A stretch of 64,000 nt of DNA from Lonicera japonica (GCA_021464415.1 CM038471.1:16592422-16656421); one strand, 5' to 3'. Shown: positions 11,170 through 24,589, counted from the first letter of the stretch. A program made the numbers and translations. The notes: generated from the letters alone by a model not told the origin.

Positions 11170-14100
11170 TAATTTCATATATATATATATAATGGATTAG
11201 GAAGGGTTTATATAAGGGTCCTTCTGTTGAATAGAGTTATAGAGAGAGCCCTTTTTAACCCACTGCCTCTTAAAAGAAGTCAGTTAAAATCTTATTCTAT
11301 AAGATTAAGATTTTAAAATATCTATCTAAATCTTATAATATTCAAAAGTTTAATGACTTTAAAAAATTTTATTTACTAATAGATTGTGTAAATTTTAAAG
11401 TATTCATATAAATATCAATTTCATTGAGAAATCTTTTCATCTACTTAAAAATTTTACGTTTTCTTTCTCTCAAAAAATGAATAGAGATGAGTAGAAAATA
11501 AACCTACATTTTTCTCTCGCAAGATAGTCTTCTTTCCTTTTCAACATACTTGCCCCTTGTGGCTCATGCTGCCGGCAGACAATTCTCATCTTCTCTTCCT
11601 CTCTTGTTTGTTTCCCCTTTCAAGTATGGGTAATCTTAAAAAGATTGTTGATTTTATATGTTTTATTAGAAGTAGATTTTCAAATGATACACGTGAATTG
11701 TGGGATACAAGCTTTTGAGGTTTTTGTAGAAGAGAACAAAGCGCGGCTTGTGAATTTAGTTGTGTTTGGATGGAGCTGAGGAAAAAAACTTGAGATTTTA
11801 GTAAAAGTCGAAATTTAGAATGCGAAAAAGTGAAAATCTATCATTTGATAAAATTAGTGAACAATTTGAAGTTTTAAACGTGGTAAATTTTACATATTTG
11901 GACTTTTAAAAATTCTAATATAAAAAATTCCATGGTATAAGGCGCCGTTCTCCAAATTCTGACTTTAAACAAGTGATATTCTAATTCATTTCATTTTCAA
12001 AATTATACATACAAGAAGTCCAAACATGAGAAATTGCAATTGAAGGAATTTTAAATGATGGAATTTTAACTTTTATCATTTATATATAGTTTCAATAAAT
12101 TTTAGAATTACTTTATCCAAATAGAGGGTTAGGGTTTAGGTTCTAGTATTTATCTTTCCGTCTATTTTTTATTGACTTTTTTTATTACTACAAGGAGAAT
12201 CTATGTACTTATTAAAATTTAAGATACTAAACAATCTATGTATTAAAATTTGTCAGACTTTATGTGAAATTAAAAGCAAGTAATGGATTTTCTAGAATTC
12301 ACATATTACAAAAGTCAGTTACAATTTTTTAAAATTTGAATTGAATAAAAAACCCCTGAATTACTCTTCACGCGTGATACATATGCGACTCATATACATA
12401 AAATTTGCACCAAAATTTTTAATTATAATTATGATAAATGACCTAGCGGTTAAGTGTAGTCTCTTCAGTCGTTGAAATGAGTTTTGACTTGCATATATTA
12501 TACACACATATGTTAACCACATGCAATATTTGTGCAACTAGCTCGCATGGAGAAAATTTTAGTAGAAGATTACAAAAGTAAAGAAAATAAAAAATGGTCT
12601 AGTAGTTAATATGTTTTGATTGTTTAAGGTTGAAGATTCAATTCTCATTACTAGCAAAAACAATTATGAAAATGAAAATCCTAGGAGTAAAATATGCATT
12701 TCAATAGTTTGACACAGTTGGTTGAAATTGGTCTTCCCTTTATAATGTACTAAATCACATGCACACGCGATGCGTGTATTATTCAGATATATTTAGTTTA
12801 AATCAAAATATAAGACAAAGATGTTAAGTGGTAGATTTATTTTGTCAAATGTTCAAGGTTTAAATCCTCTCGTAAGCATTTTTTTTAATAAAAAAAAAGA
12901 GATTGTGGTGGTAAAATAGGCAATTCAAAAATCTGACATAGTTTCATGGCGGTTGAAATTGGTCTTGAATTTGTATAATGATATCGATATATCTTGAACA
13001 ATGCAAAATATACTACAACATGATATAGTAAAAGTATGTTACATAGCCAAAGCATTTGTTATTTATTTATTTATTTATTTTTGCTTGTAATAATTATTAC
13101 TCATGGACATTATTATATTATATATTGATAGCATTCATTTGGGTTGGGTTATTACCAAATGAAAATTATTTTTAGTCACATTTAATATATATATATATAT
13201 ATATCTTGAATTTTTAATGTATTATTGAGATACTTTTGAATTACTATAATACTCATTTGACGTGCTAATAACTATACCCATCTTATTATTTGACCAAATG
13301 TCAAAAGCCTTCAATGAAACAGAGAAGCTTCTTTGGTTTAACATTTTAGCACAAGACATTAGGACTTCGATCTATTACAGTTTTATCTTATTGGAAAAAT
13401 ATTTGTTTTTATCTTTTAATACTGAAAGATTATTTTTCGGTAAGAAGAGTGACTACAGCCCGCCTGAGGCATAGGCCTAGACAATCGTTTTGGGTCTCTG
13501 AGTTTTTGATCATTAGACTCCTAACTTTTTGATACATGTATATATAGTGTAATTTGTTCCCATTTTTTTTAACTCAATTCTTGTACGTTGAGGACTCAAT
13601 TTAAACAAGAAGAAAATTTCTATATTTACATAGGATGGATGGTTCACCTTACAAATTGGTCCTGAGTCTCAAATCTTCAGAGTTACTTGTATGAAGGGAA
13701 AAAAAAAACTCGAGGTTGCCCTAAAAGTGACAATGGTATATATATATATATTTTATTTATTCATGTGATATTAATTCTCACACCCACATTTAATGCTGGA
13801 CTAATCTCTGTTTGCAGATCTAAACCTTCCGCTTACCACAATTATTTTATACTTATCATGATTCAGACTTAAGATATACTCGAATCATTCGCCCATAAAG
13901 ATTTTCAGTGGTAGACAAATCACAAGACCACTTTTTTAAAAAAGTAACAAATGGTAAGAATATGTGACATATTTAACTAATCATTACCAAATTTACTCCT
14001 CCTAGCAAGATATTTGACTCCAACAATGAAAAAAGTTTAGAACTCCCATTTGGATTCTTATTGCCTCTTGATTATTTGTGTTAAACTCTTGCTTTGTGTG

Positions 14101-15307
14101 TTTTTCACGTTCTCAGTTGGTAGATAAAAATAAAAAGCAATATTACACCTACCCATTACTCAAATTTGACATGTTGATGAGTTATATGTTCACATCATTT
14201 AAAACATCGATGTCATTTACAACTTGCTAATATTCTTCTGGTCAAGTGATTAATAGTGCGAGTTGTTATACGGGACGTCAAAGTTTGAATTCTCTTTTTT
14301 CTTTTCTCTCCCAAAGAACTATCGGATCTCATCATCGTTTTATATACCAAAAAAGAAAAAATCAAAAAAACTATTACTTTCAACTATTATACTCAATAAT
14401 TTATATAATGCAATTTTTTTTTCTATTTTTATACCAATATCATGGGGCAATTAACCCCCTACAAAATACTCAATACTTAATCCTATAAAATTTTCATTTT
14501 AAACATATATTGCCATATTCATTTTGTTCAAAAAGATCAATATTCTTTTTTTTTTTAAGCGTTTCAAGCAAGATGTCTCCGGTTTTTTTTAAACATAATT
14601 AAATCTCAAAATAAGAAACGAATTTATGCAAATGTTGACAAGGATATCTAGGAAAACGGTTAACATTTTTTATTTTATCATAAAACTTATAACTAATATA
14701 TCAACTATTTAATTAATTAATTAATTAATGCTCAACTAATTAATTAGTTTATCAACCAATTGACATTACAAGCGCAACTGATTTATAGGCTAATTAACAA
14801 TTGCCAAATGCATCACTTGTAGTGACGTGGCCGCCTGTGACTGGTCTCTAACACGCAAACCAAACTCAGCGGGCCCCACCCAACAAATCTTCCTTAATTC
14901 ATTTCCTATAGAAACATATTTAAATCTAAGTTTTAAGAGTGACGTCATTTTGATCTAATATGACAATACTCGGTAATTAAAAGGCATTGTACTAAAGTAA
15001 AATATATTATGATTAGATTATAGGGAGTTGTTATCGACACACCTCAAATTATTTTGTAACACTCCATATTTATTAAATGCCTTACTATCTATTGACACAC
15101 GCTCCTTATTTCATAACCTCTAATCATTAACATTTAATAACCCTAATTAATACACTTAATTAATATAATTAATCATTAACATTAAATATCAATACCCACC
15201 ACTCCATCTCACAAAGCTTCACAAAATCCACGTGCTAAAAAGCCCTACCACTTCAAGCAAACGAGGTAAATTCACTAAATCCATCTGAGAAACATTATTT
15301 TTGGCAA
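11170..15307. other. AT-rich intergenic DNA with weak MITE relics
   Basis: No gene is supported. About 11757-12125 has terminal motifs gtgtttggatgga / ttatccaaatag in inverted orientation, suggesting a degenerate MITE. About 12660-13010 contains two copies of a 'ggttgaaattggtctt' motif next to 'gttcaaggtttaaatcct' strings that resemble a decayed tRNA-type B box, so this may be a short interspersed repeat. TA and ATTA microsatellites occur at about 13187-13204 and 14712-14730. Confidence 0.4.
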
Positions 15308-15316
15308 TACAAAATA
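15308..15316. repeat. 9-bp target duplication (left) of Mutator-like element
   Basis: TACAAAATA here is repeated exactly at 16515-16523, on the other side of the inverted-repeat element. A 9-bp duplication is characteristic of Mutator-like transposition. Confidence 0.85.
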
Positions 15317-16514
15317 GAGTAAATACCATCAATGGCCACTGAACTATTGGCAAATTCTACTAGTAGCCACTGAACTTCATTTTGTTACACTTGGACCATT
15401 AAACTTTTAAAACGTACTACCATTGGCCACTCCGTTAAATCTCACCGTTAGTTTTTTACGGAATCAATATCACGTGATTTTCATGTGCATGGAAGGGATA
15501 TTTAAGTCTTTTTCCATTTTCTTTTTCTTTTTTCCTTTTCTTTTCTTTTCTTTTTCGATTCTTTTTCGATTCTTCTTCTTCTTCGATTCTTCTTCTTCTT
15601 CCTTCCTCTTCGATTTTCTTCTTCTTCTTCTTCTTCTTCTTCTTCTTCTTCTTCGATTTTCTTAATTTCCCCTTATTCTTCGATTTTCTTCTTCCTTCCT
15701 CTTCGATTTTCTTCTTCCCCTTTCTCCTCCTCCTTCTTCTTCGATTTTTTGATATTTCTAGCTGTAATATTTCATCAAATGTAAAACCCATTTCGAATCT
15801 CTACTTGTTGAACTACTTGGATGTGTCAAATAATCACATGAACGGTTCATTTCCCTATGATTTTCCTCCTCTTTTCGGTCTCAAGTTCTTGAATATCTCA
15901 ATCAATAATTTCACTAGCCCTTTTTTAGACTCGAAAATTGTTAAAAAATTTGGTAATTCTTCTTTTATTCAAGCTGGTCATTTTAATTACACAACACTCC
16001 AAAATTCCCCAAAAAAGTTCATCCTAAACCACCTTCATTGGTCCCACCTCGTAAGCCCCAACACCTCGAAATGGGAACTTTTTCTTTGATTCATTAATGA
16101 AGAAGAAGGAGGAGGAGAAAGGGGAAGAAGAAGGAGGAGGAGAAAGGGAAATTAAGAAAATCGAAGAGGAAGAAGAAGAAAATCGAAGAGGAAGAAGAAA
16201 ATCGAAGAAGAAGAAGAAGAAAATCGAAGAGGAAGGAAGAAGAAGAATCGAAGAAGAAGAAGAAGAATCGAAAAAGAAAAGAAAAGAAAAGAAAAGGAAA
16301 AAAGAAAAAGAAAATGGAAAAAGACTTAAATACCCCTTCCATGCACATGAAAATCACGTGATATTGATTCCGTCAAAAACTAACGGTGAGATTTAACGGA
16401 GTGGCCAATGGTAGTACGTTTTAAAAGTTTAATGGTCCAAGTGTAACAAAATGAAGTTCAGTGGTTACTGGTAGAATTTGCCAATAGTTCAGTGGCCATT
16501 GATGGTATTTACTC
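15317..16514. mobile_element. Pack-MULE-like long-TIR element carrying an LRR kinase fragment
   Basis: The two ends are long, almost identical inverted repeats, starting GAGTAAATACCATCAATGGC on the left with its reverse complement on the right. The high-identity part is about 200 bp per arm. It continues into CT-rich (15527-15760) and GA-rich (16097-16320) inner arms that are also complementary. The perfect 9-bp duplication TACAAAATA flanks it. The centre (about 15785-16090) is not element sequence but a piece of a receptor-kinase gene. There is no transposase, so the element is non-autonomous. The few mismatches between arms suggest it is fairly young. Confidence 0.85.
15787..16089 (+). pseudogene. 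Captured LRR receptor-like kinase fragment
   Basis: The plus-strand frame here reads as part of a leucine-rich-repeat ectodomain. A LxxLDVSNNxMNGSFP repeat is followed by LKFLNISINNFTSP. It then changes to a non-repeat tail (KFGNSSFIQAGHFNY) of the kind that follows the last repeat in plant LRR receptor kinases. It has no start codon of its own, no signal peptide, no membrane segment and no kinase domain, and it ends at a stop where the GA-rich arm begins. It lies exactly between the two arms of the Mutator-like element, so it is best read as a gene piece picked up by that element. The donor gene is not in this window. The family call rests on repeat pattern only. Confidence 0.6.
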
Positions 16515-16523
16515 TACAAAATA
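16515..16523. repeat. 9-bp target duplication (right) of Mutator-like element
   Basis: Exact second copy of TACAAAATA (first copy at 15308-15316). Confidence 0.85.
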
Positions 16524-16727
16524 TTGACATTGCCTGTACAATGCACATGTTGATAGCTAATATAATAAAAATAGAAGAGGTAAATATGTTAAAGCTAGTA
16601 TACTCACAGTGTATGGTCTTAGTATATTTAATTCAATGACTGCCGTTTCTGTATTTCCCCAGCTTTCTCCCAATCTCATTTCTTCTGGAACTTTTTCTAA
16701 CATCTCATTTTCAATTATTCTTTCGGT

Positions 16728-17052
16728 AATTAGTAAAATTGGCCCCTAAAGCTTGACTTGAATTTTTCGCTTGTTCTTAAAATTTAATTTTTGGTTGAAA
16801 TATCTTTAAAATTTCTAATTTTTCCTTGTTCGTCCAAACTAGTTGTAAAAAGATGCACATAAAACGGGCGTGATTGTCACGAGCCACTCTTTTAAGTGGC
16901 ATTTTTGAATGCTTCAACCGAAATTAGAAACGTTAATTAAGGATAGTTCAAGCGAAATTAGAAACTTTAAGGACACTTCAACTGAAAATTGAACTTTAGA
17001 GACGAGCAAGAGATTTAGTTCAAACTTTAAAGGTAATTTTTTCTATTTACCC
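16728..17052. repeat. Foldback/MITE-like inverted repeat
   Basis: The left arm (tagtaaaattggcccctaaa...) and the reverse complement of the right arm (ending aaaggtaattttttcta) are imperfectly alike over about 100 bp or more. They share the motifs ctt-gacttgaatttttcgcttg and agtttctaattt. It has no coding sequence. Target duplications could not be identified, so the boundaries are approximate. Confidence 0.45.
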
Positions 17053-18312
17053 TATTCATTCCAACATAATTTTTGCATTCTCCATTTATTTTTTCATTTT
17101 TGAATTAGATTTCTTTAAGCTACAAGGGCGCTGTTTTGTCCTGTTCATTTTTTAGAGTACGAATTCAAATCCCAATAATTACAAAATTCTTTGATAACTA
17201 GCATTTATATTCCTTTGCAAATAGAATTAATTAAAATGTGCAAAAGTTACTTCTGAAATCACATGAAAAACTTAATAAATAAATAAATGAATATGCATAA
17301 ATTGTTGTTGAAAAGTCATGGATAGAACAGGTAAAAAATAAAAATAAAAAAATAAAAATTTAGAATTAATAAATTATGCATGAAATCGTCTCCCGAGGCT
17401 CGGTAGGATGTGAAGTCATAAATTGACTAATGTGGCCTGCTCTTTTTGAATTTTTCTTCAGACTGGAACTCCATGGGTCAACAGTGGTCGAATCTTTTTG
17501 CTTAACTTTAATTCAACTCGGATCACCTCAATTCCTCGAAACTTCAAATTTTATTATATCCCTAAGTGACTCTTTAATTTAAGTACTTTTGCTTTATTTG
17601 TTAGAATATGTCGGGCGAGTAAAAATGAATTGAATATTTTTAAATTATAAATAATATATTTTTTTATGTAGTATATTTTTTTAATGAATTAAAAATGCAA
17701 TTTTTAAAATTGTACAGTGCTATGCTAATATAAATAATTGCTTTAGTAATAATGTTACCATTTTGTATACAATATGGATCTTATTTAGTATGTCTTGACT
17801 CATATTTTTCAATCATATAATTTTTTATAGACAAATAAGAGTTAAAATGTTTAAAAGCTTTAAAAAGAAAAGTGGGTAGACAAAAGATGATATGTCATTA
17901 ACGCATGGTCTAAGAGACTTTCTAAAAATAGAGGGTCAATTTTATAATGTTTATTTTATTTTGCAGTATCACTTTCATGGTCATTATTGACCGTTGCATA
18001 TTGGAGAGCATTCTTTTCGATTCCTTGTCTAAACATGTTATGTTGCATCTCAATTTTATTCAATTTATGATTGCATTGGAGATGCTTTGTGGCGATCTCA
18101 AGACTTGTCTATGAAAAGCCCTCTAATCCTATGTGTTAAGCTAATTTAGACATCCCGCATGTTTAGTGCATCCATAAACACTCTCCAAACAAGGTCTCTC
18201 CAATAGTTCCATGTCTTTCTTCACATAAATATACATACAAATTCATTAAGCAATAAAAAAAGAGAAGAAGATAGTAGATCAAGAAAGTTGCGGGCGCCAC
18301 TTATTTAGTGTC
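17053..18312. other. AT-rich intergenic DNA, nothing recognised
   Basis: No gene, repeat boundary or RNA gene could be supported. Confidence 0.6.
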
Positions 18313-18320
18313 ACATTATA

Positions 18321-18765
18321 CCTATGAAGCATAAATTCGACAAGCGACATACAATTTTTTCAAAATGTAGGACACGACACGGGGGGGATACGTTCTTAAT
18401 TAATTAATTAATAAACATTGTAAATATATAAGAATTCAATAAAATGAAACTAGATTGCATTAATAACCTAAATACCCAAAATATGATCACTAAAATGTTC
18501 CAAAATTAAAGCATCAAAAAGCATATATAAACTAAATTGTTCTATAGAATGATAAAAAAAAAATAAAAATATAAAAAGTGGCTTAGTTGCATCATGCGAT
18601 GTTGCAACGAAGAAACACTAGGAGTTAACAGTTATCTAAATCAATTATCAAATATTAGAGACTATAATTAAATTCAAGTGTCGGAGAGAGTATCAGAGAG
18701 TGTCAGAGTGTCCGACAAGTGTCGGGCCCGACACGTGACCTCCAAAAAAGTGTCAGTGCTTCATA
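18321..18765. mobile_element. hAT-type non-autonomous element
   Basis: The ends are inverted (CCTATGAAGCA on the left, TGCTTCATA on the right). The 8-bp direct repeat ACATTATA flanks it (18313-18320 and 18766-18773), as hAT transposases generate. Subterminal sequences contain repeats of GTGTC/GACAC, including GTGTCGGGCCCGACAC near the right end. The interior is AT-rich and non-coding. Confidence 0.65.
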
Positions 18766-18773
18766 ACATTATA

Positions 18774-21700
18774 GGTACATTGCATATGAGACCCTTTATA
18801 TACAAAGAGTGTCATAGATAACATGATAATAATTATTTTGCTATGTAATATCTACAATAGGATAGATATTCTATTGAAAGTGTTTATTCCTTATTTGACT
18901 CTCTATTTCTATATGTAGACACTATCATAGACGGCACGGAGAAACCCTAAATATGTTAATTAGTGAACAAATTAGTCAATGAAGTAAGGTCCTCAATGAA
19001 CAAAAATGCTCTAACATTTTCATTTAAAGGTATATTCTAAATTTCAAACTGTTTTGATTGACACTATAAGAGTTTGTTTGGTTTAAATTTTTGTTCCTTC
19101 CAAAAACTTAAAATAATAATTTTACAAAAAAAAAGAAGAAGTAATAAATCCATCAACTTAATCCAAACCCGTTCAACGTCTTAACATAAGTTATAAGAAA
19201 ATTCCAAAATATAAATTTAATTTACAATTTTAAAACTACAAAAACAAACAAAACTCGAATTCAACTAACATCCATGCATTTGTAAAATAGTACTAGCCTC
19301 TTTATGGTAATGCAAATGATCTCATCAAATCATATGAAGGGGACCACGGATCCATTTGTACTTAATAATTGACAATAACGACATAAAAAATAGCTGTAAA
19401 ATACCCGTGGGACGCATGGAGTTAATTAAAAAAAAATAAAACAGTGTGAAAATAACAATTTGTATATTTATTAAATAAAATACAGTTTTTGGCACTCCTT
19501 CTAACACACTAAATAGTGTGAAATGTCTACAAAAAAAAACGTAAAACCAAGTCACTTAATTTTGGAATTTTTTAGGATATATAGGGTTTGATGCAGGGGC
19601 ATACCTATGTGGAGGTAAGGAAGCCGACTACTCTCCTAAAAAATAAATAGTTTTTGTTCTCAACTTTTTTTTTTCAAATTAAACAGTTAGATTTTTTTAC
19701 CATCTTGTAAATATAAATAAAATGTTAAATAATTAGATTGAAACCTAAAAACATGTTAATTTAGAGACGTACATATCATAACTTATAATAGAATGTACTT
19801 AGCATTCTACTATTCTTAAAAATAAGTCTAAAACCCTATGAAAAAGAAAAGCAAGAAAATTATGGAGTACCCCTATATCAACTTAAAAATTAGGAACTAA
19901 ATCCTTAAATTTGAATTTTTATTTCCTAAAAAAGGTCCAGCTAAATAAAAATGACCCCATCCCGGCACACTTTCTTTTTTTAAAAGAAGGGGGGGGGGGG
20001 GGGGGGAGGGTTGCTAAGTCTCTTTCTTTAAACTATAATAATTAAAATCCTCCTTTCTTTTCATTTTTAATCTATAATTTACCCTTTTTTCAACTAGACT
20101 ACCCACTCACATGATGCCCATTGTCTTTTATCTGATATTAAATACAATATATAGTACACATAGAAGAGTAAAATGTAAAACTAATTATAATATTACATTG
20201 AAAATTTTAATAAGTGGCTGTTTTCATTCTCATCCAATACTCTAACAATTTAAAACTCATGACAAATGTTAGACGATTTAAGGATTCGGGTGAGAAGAAA
20301 GTGGGTTATTCCAATAGTAATAAAGGATTCCCGTTCGAACCTAGATTTTATAGGTTCGGTTTTCATTAGTTTCAAGTGTGCGCATTTTTATTCGGCTCCT
20401 TTATGTAATACCATATGTTTGCTATCAATAAAAGAAAGAAAAAAAACAGGTGACACAATGTAATTTAAAAGTCAATAATATATCACCCCTTTAAAATACT
20501 TGAGAAAATGTAATGGCATTTTAATTCATTTGAAATAAAAAATGTGCAATCTTAAAACTGCCAACAATCCCAATATATAGTTGTACCTAATACCTAAGAG
20601 GGAGAGTAATACTTAATATTCCAAATGCATATTAATTAGTTTTCTTGATGCATAAAAAAAAGTGGACCCATAGAGTGAAAGCTGGCAACAATGAATCTGA
20701 AGACTCTCCACTGTACGAATAAAAGAATTCGTGTAGTACATATTGACTTAATGCCCCAGTTGAACTTTATTTCCCCTCGTGGTACAACACTACAACTAGA
20801 CTCGTTAATGAATCGGTTCGTATTGATTTTGTAACTTTGTGTAAAGTTTTTATAAAATTAAGATTTTTATCTCTGTTTAAATATGATTTGATAAGCTATC
20901 ACATCATACTTTTCAAATTTCTTTATGAATCAATTTATTATTGTGTGACACGAAAGAACCCGATAGTACTGTTAAGTAGATAATTTATAATAAAATAAAA
21001 ATAATTCTATAATTGTTTTCTCACTAAAATAAAATGAGTGAAGAAACAAAAATTACTAAAAATGTAGAGATAAATATCTATAGATCCTAAAATATTTAAA
21101 TCCTTTCTTTATTTAATAAATCTTAGTTTTATTAAAAAAATATTAAATTAACGGGTCTAATAGAAACCCGAATTCGTTAAAGGCAAGTTAAACCCATTAC
21201 TGATTAGTTATTATTCCATGTCAAACGTGTAAACTCGATAATCACCCAAATTTGTTAAGAATTCATCCATTAACTTATAACTTCATCTCGATTCATATGA
21301 TATTATCGAGTAATGTTTGATTCTGACATGTCAAAGAAGGTAAGGTAGTGTTACGGTACACGATTTTGATATTTTATTAAAATTGTATTTCTATAGAGAA
21401 TTGTAGTTTTTAAAATTGCAATATTATATAATCATAATAGCATTGTTCGTAGTCTTCATTTGCAATTATATTAAAATTCCAAACTTTTTTGTTTGGCTAC
21501 TTTGTAGAATTCACATGCGAATTCTAAAAAGACAATGGGTTTGAAAGACATCTGCAATCATCGTTCATTGCCGGAGCTCCTGTGACCACTATTAGTGCTC
21601 CCGCGACCTGGCAGAGCTCTCATAACCACACCGGAACCATGGGTGGACCTACATAAGGCCGAGGGGGTAGTCGCCCCCTTGAAATTTTGGGATTTTTACC

Positions 21701-22030
21701 AAATGAATTGCGCATGTAATATGCATACTACTTTGATATATAATTTGAAGAGAAAAAGTGAATAAGTAATTAAAGATGCATTGGTGGTTAAATAAGAGAA
21801 GATTTTGCTTGCTTGCCATGTTCAAATCATGCTACAAGCAAAATTTTGTCTTATTTTTTTGAAAAACTTTGAAAAAAAAGTAAAAAAAAATTCAACATTC
21901 CTAATTTTTGCAAACCTTACCCCCCCCCTCTCTCTCCCTTTCTCTTAAATGAAATCTTGAGTCCGCCCATGGTTGAAACTCTGGTAATATCATTGGAGCT
22001 CTGGTAGTGGTTACTGAAACTCCATGCATG
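18774..22030. other. AT-rich intergenic DNA with weak MITE relics
   Basis: About 19070-19257 has inverted ends gagtttgtttggttt / aacaaacaaaactc, suggesting a degenerate hAT-like MITE. An uninterrupted run of 18 G lies at 19989-20006. Segments at about 21575-21640 and 21975-22030 share gagctcc/gctctgg motifs with the inverted element at 10635-11165. No gene is supported. Confidence 0.4.
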
Positions 22031-22410
22031 GACATTGGTGGCGAAGGTTCTTAAATAAGGGACTAACCATTTTGAATGGGTAAATAGTAGAATTTTTTTT
22101 TATGAAAGTTGGTGAAAATATGATCTCCATGATTATTAAATTATTTTCACCAAATTTCATCAAAAAATTCAACTAGTAAGTGGGCTAACTAAATATCTAA
22201 AATTTCAATAGCTAAAAATGCATGTATATATACATCAATTTTTTAGTTAACTTGCTTATCGATTAATTTTTTGATAAATTTGGTGGAGATGCTATAATAA
22301 TAATGTATATCATCTCCACTAAGTTTCATAAAAAAAATTATCCGTTTACTTCTCAAAAGTACAGATCTGTATTTAAGGACAAAAAAATTGGTTCTCTTAA
22401 AATTTTTCCC
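22030..22410. repeat. MITE family M1, complete copy
   Basis: The two halves are near-inverted: caccaaatttcatcaaaaaa on the left, and tttttgataaatttggtgga then its partner on the right. The ends contain variants of 'ttaaataagggactaacca' and 'tatttaaggacaaaaaaatt'. Copies or halves occur at 9040-9210 with 10166-10380, at 54295-54665 in a reductase intron, and possibly at about 63530-63740. Confidence 0.55.
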
Positions 22411-22599
22411 CTGTATAGAATATCCATACATATGCTAGAATTCAACAAGAATGTAATTGGAAAACTTTAATTCTGATGTAAGATTCTTTCATTTAGAATT
22501 GATGGATTGAATTTAAGTGGAATTCCAATCTTCACATTTTGGTGTTATCCAAAGAATGGAATTTTAAAAACACACTCCATGGAACCAAATACACCATAA

Positions 22600-23215
22600 G
22601 GGTATGTTTGATAACAATATATAAAATAATAGAAAAAATAATTAATTTGTATGAGAAGTTAGAAAACAAATTAAAGTATGCGGTGAGATGCTCTCCATGT
22701 CAATCTCATTTTTATGAGTATATATAGGGCACTCCATCCATATTTAATTTTTGTGAAAAAATTTTCTTCACTACTACCCAATAAAAAAAATCATGGAAAA
22801 AACTAAAAAGTAAGGCTATGTTTGATTGCACAGTGAAAAATGAAAATAAATTAAGTTAGTTTTGGCGAAAAGAAAGAAAATAAGTTGAGTAATTGGGGTA
22901 ATATCCTTTAGATTTTTAAGCTTTTCCATGAAAAAAAATTATTTGGTCGGTGGTAAGGAAAAATTTTCTATCAAAAATATAGAAAAATGTATGATACTCA
23001 CTCATAAAATAAGTAATATCTTTCACCTTATTTTTCCTCTTTTCATACAAACTTACTAAATTTATTTTTCTTTTTCATCTTTACAATTAAAAGAAACCTA
23101 AGAGTTAATCTCACCATATATTTCAACTTATTTTTTAACTTCTTACACAAATTAAGTACGTACTTTTTCTTAATTTTATTTTTTATATTACTATCAAACA
23201 AAGTTTAAATAAAAA
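22600..23215. repeat. MITE family M2, one complete and one partial copy
   Basis: A complete-looking copy spans about 22813-23210, with ends ggctatgtttgattgcac and ctatcaaacaaagtt in inverted orientation. A partial copy with the same kind of end (gggtatgtttgataacaat) lies at about 22600-22735. A related copy is at about 56595-56896. The internal sequence is AT-rich and non-coding. Confidence 0.5.
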
Positions 23216-24427
23216 TGATTCCCTCATGGTTTGAATAATTGTATTTAACTCCCATATATAATTTTGTTTTTATATATAAACAACCAATCTGGCCCACTCC
23301 AACGACGAGGGTGAAAGAAGGCATGTGGGACTTCCACTAGCCGACTACGCATAAACCACTTGGACGGGACAGGGCCACCGGTAACAAAAAAAGGTCGACA
23401 ACCTCATTTATGAGAATCGAACACACATTTTTTTATTATTAAATTTAAAAATTTGTAAACTAGACCAAGTGAGATGGTAATTCTTGATTAGAAGTTAAAA
23501 GAAAGTCAAGAGCCCATTTTATTATCCTCTAATTATTTTTTTTTTGAAATGATTATCTTTTAATTTATAAATTAAATAATTTAAAATTATTTAATTTGAG
23601 CGTTTGGTTATAAAAATAAAATAGTATATAGAGTCGTAAACTTAAGTTAATATTTAGGAAAATAGATAAAAAATATAGAGACACAATTGAAATTACATAA
23701 CTCATAACTATCACACAAGTTTATGCGGAAAAAATCACATTACAATTTTTTTTGTCTAAAAATTTTACAATTTGTTAATTTGTTAATTTATAATGAAATA
23801 ATTATAAATGAAAAAAATTTATGCAACCAAACAAATCCGAAAGAGTTCTTGGTTTTTACCTAGAATCAAAACATGATTTGAGTGATTGTCCATCGTAATT
23901 TGAAATAAATAAATTATTTCATGAGAAGACAAAAAAATAAAATAAAATTGAGAATAGAGCTATCCTTAAAAATGATTCAAATATCATCAAATATTTGAGA
24001 TTGGAAGACAAAACAAGTTCCTCAAACTTGGTTTGTGATTAGCTAACTTAGAAACTCATTTGAGCTGCGTTGCAAAATAAACAGATCAAAGTTGAACATA
24101 TTTGAAGCTCGTTAATATACGAGCTCGGTTCTATAAGTTCACAAATACTCAAAGTTTTTATATATATAAAATCCCAAACTACTCAAACTCGACTCAATAA
24201 TAGGCTTGTTACAGATAGGCTAGCAAGCCAAACATGCATGCCACGCTTATTCATGTTATAAATTGCGCTAACTTTTATGCACCTAGCTTGAACAACTTGT
24301 ATTGATAAACAAAAAAGCGCTTGAGCAACTTGTGTTTGGCCCAACTCAGCTCGTTTACAACTCTAGACAAAATATTATTAATTATATATCTCTTGTGTGA
24401 TAATTAAATTGAGAATGCACTATTTTT
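23216..24427. other. AT-rich intergenic DNA
   Basis: No gene. About 23598-23838 has inverted ends gcgtttggttataaaaat / tgcaaccaaacaaatc, suggesting another small MITE. Nothing else is supported. Confidence 0.45.
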
Positions 24428-24589
24428 TGTTAACATATTGTGCTAACTAATTATGCGTTGTATATTAGGTATAATCTTTCCTTATTCTTAGTGTTTCCTA
24501 TTTCTCATCATGTATATAACCTTATAAAAGGGTCCTCCTTATATCAAAATTATCATATCAGAAATACAATTCATTCTCACTTACTCTCA
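24428..24589 (+). mobile_element. Degenerate Copia 5' LTR (162 bp)
   Basis: The segment starts TGTTAACATATTGTGC and ends ACTCTCA. It contains a TATA-like region (ccttataaaaggg, about 24519-24531). It is followed at once by TTTAGTATCAGAGA, a decayed form of the TGGTATCAGAGC initiator-methionine primer-binding site of plant Copia elements. The LTR length and layout suit a Copia element. No matching 3' LTR is present. Confidence 0.6.

Noticed and set aside
15456..15791. Lys/Glu/Arg-rich 111-residue protein on the minus strand (and its mirror at 16097-16396)
   Set aside because: Both are translations of the complementary CT/GA-rich arms of the Mutator-like element.
19989..20006. Run of 18 G as a functional element
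   Set aside because: A simple homopolymer in non-coding DNA; its length may even be a sequencing artefact.
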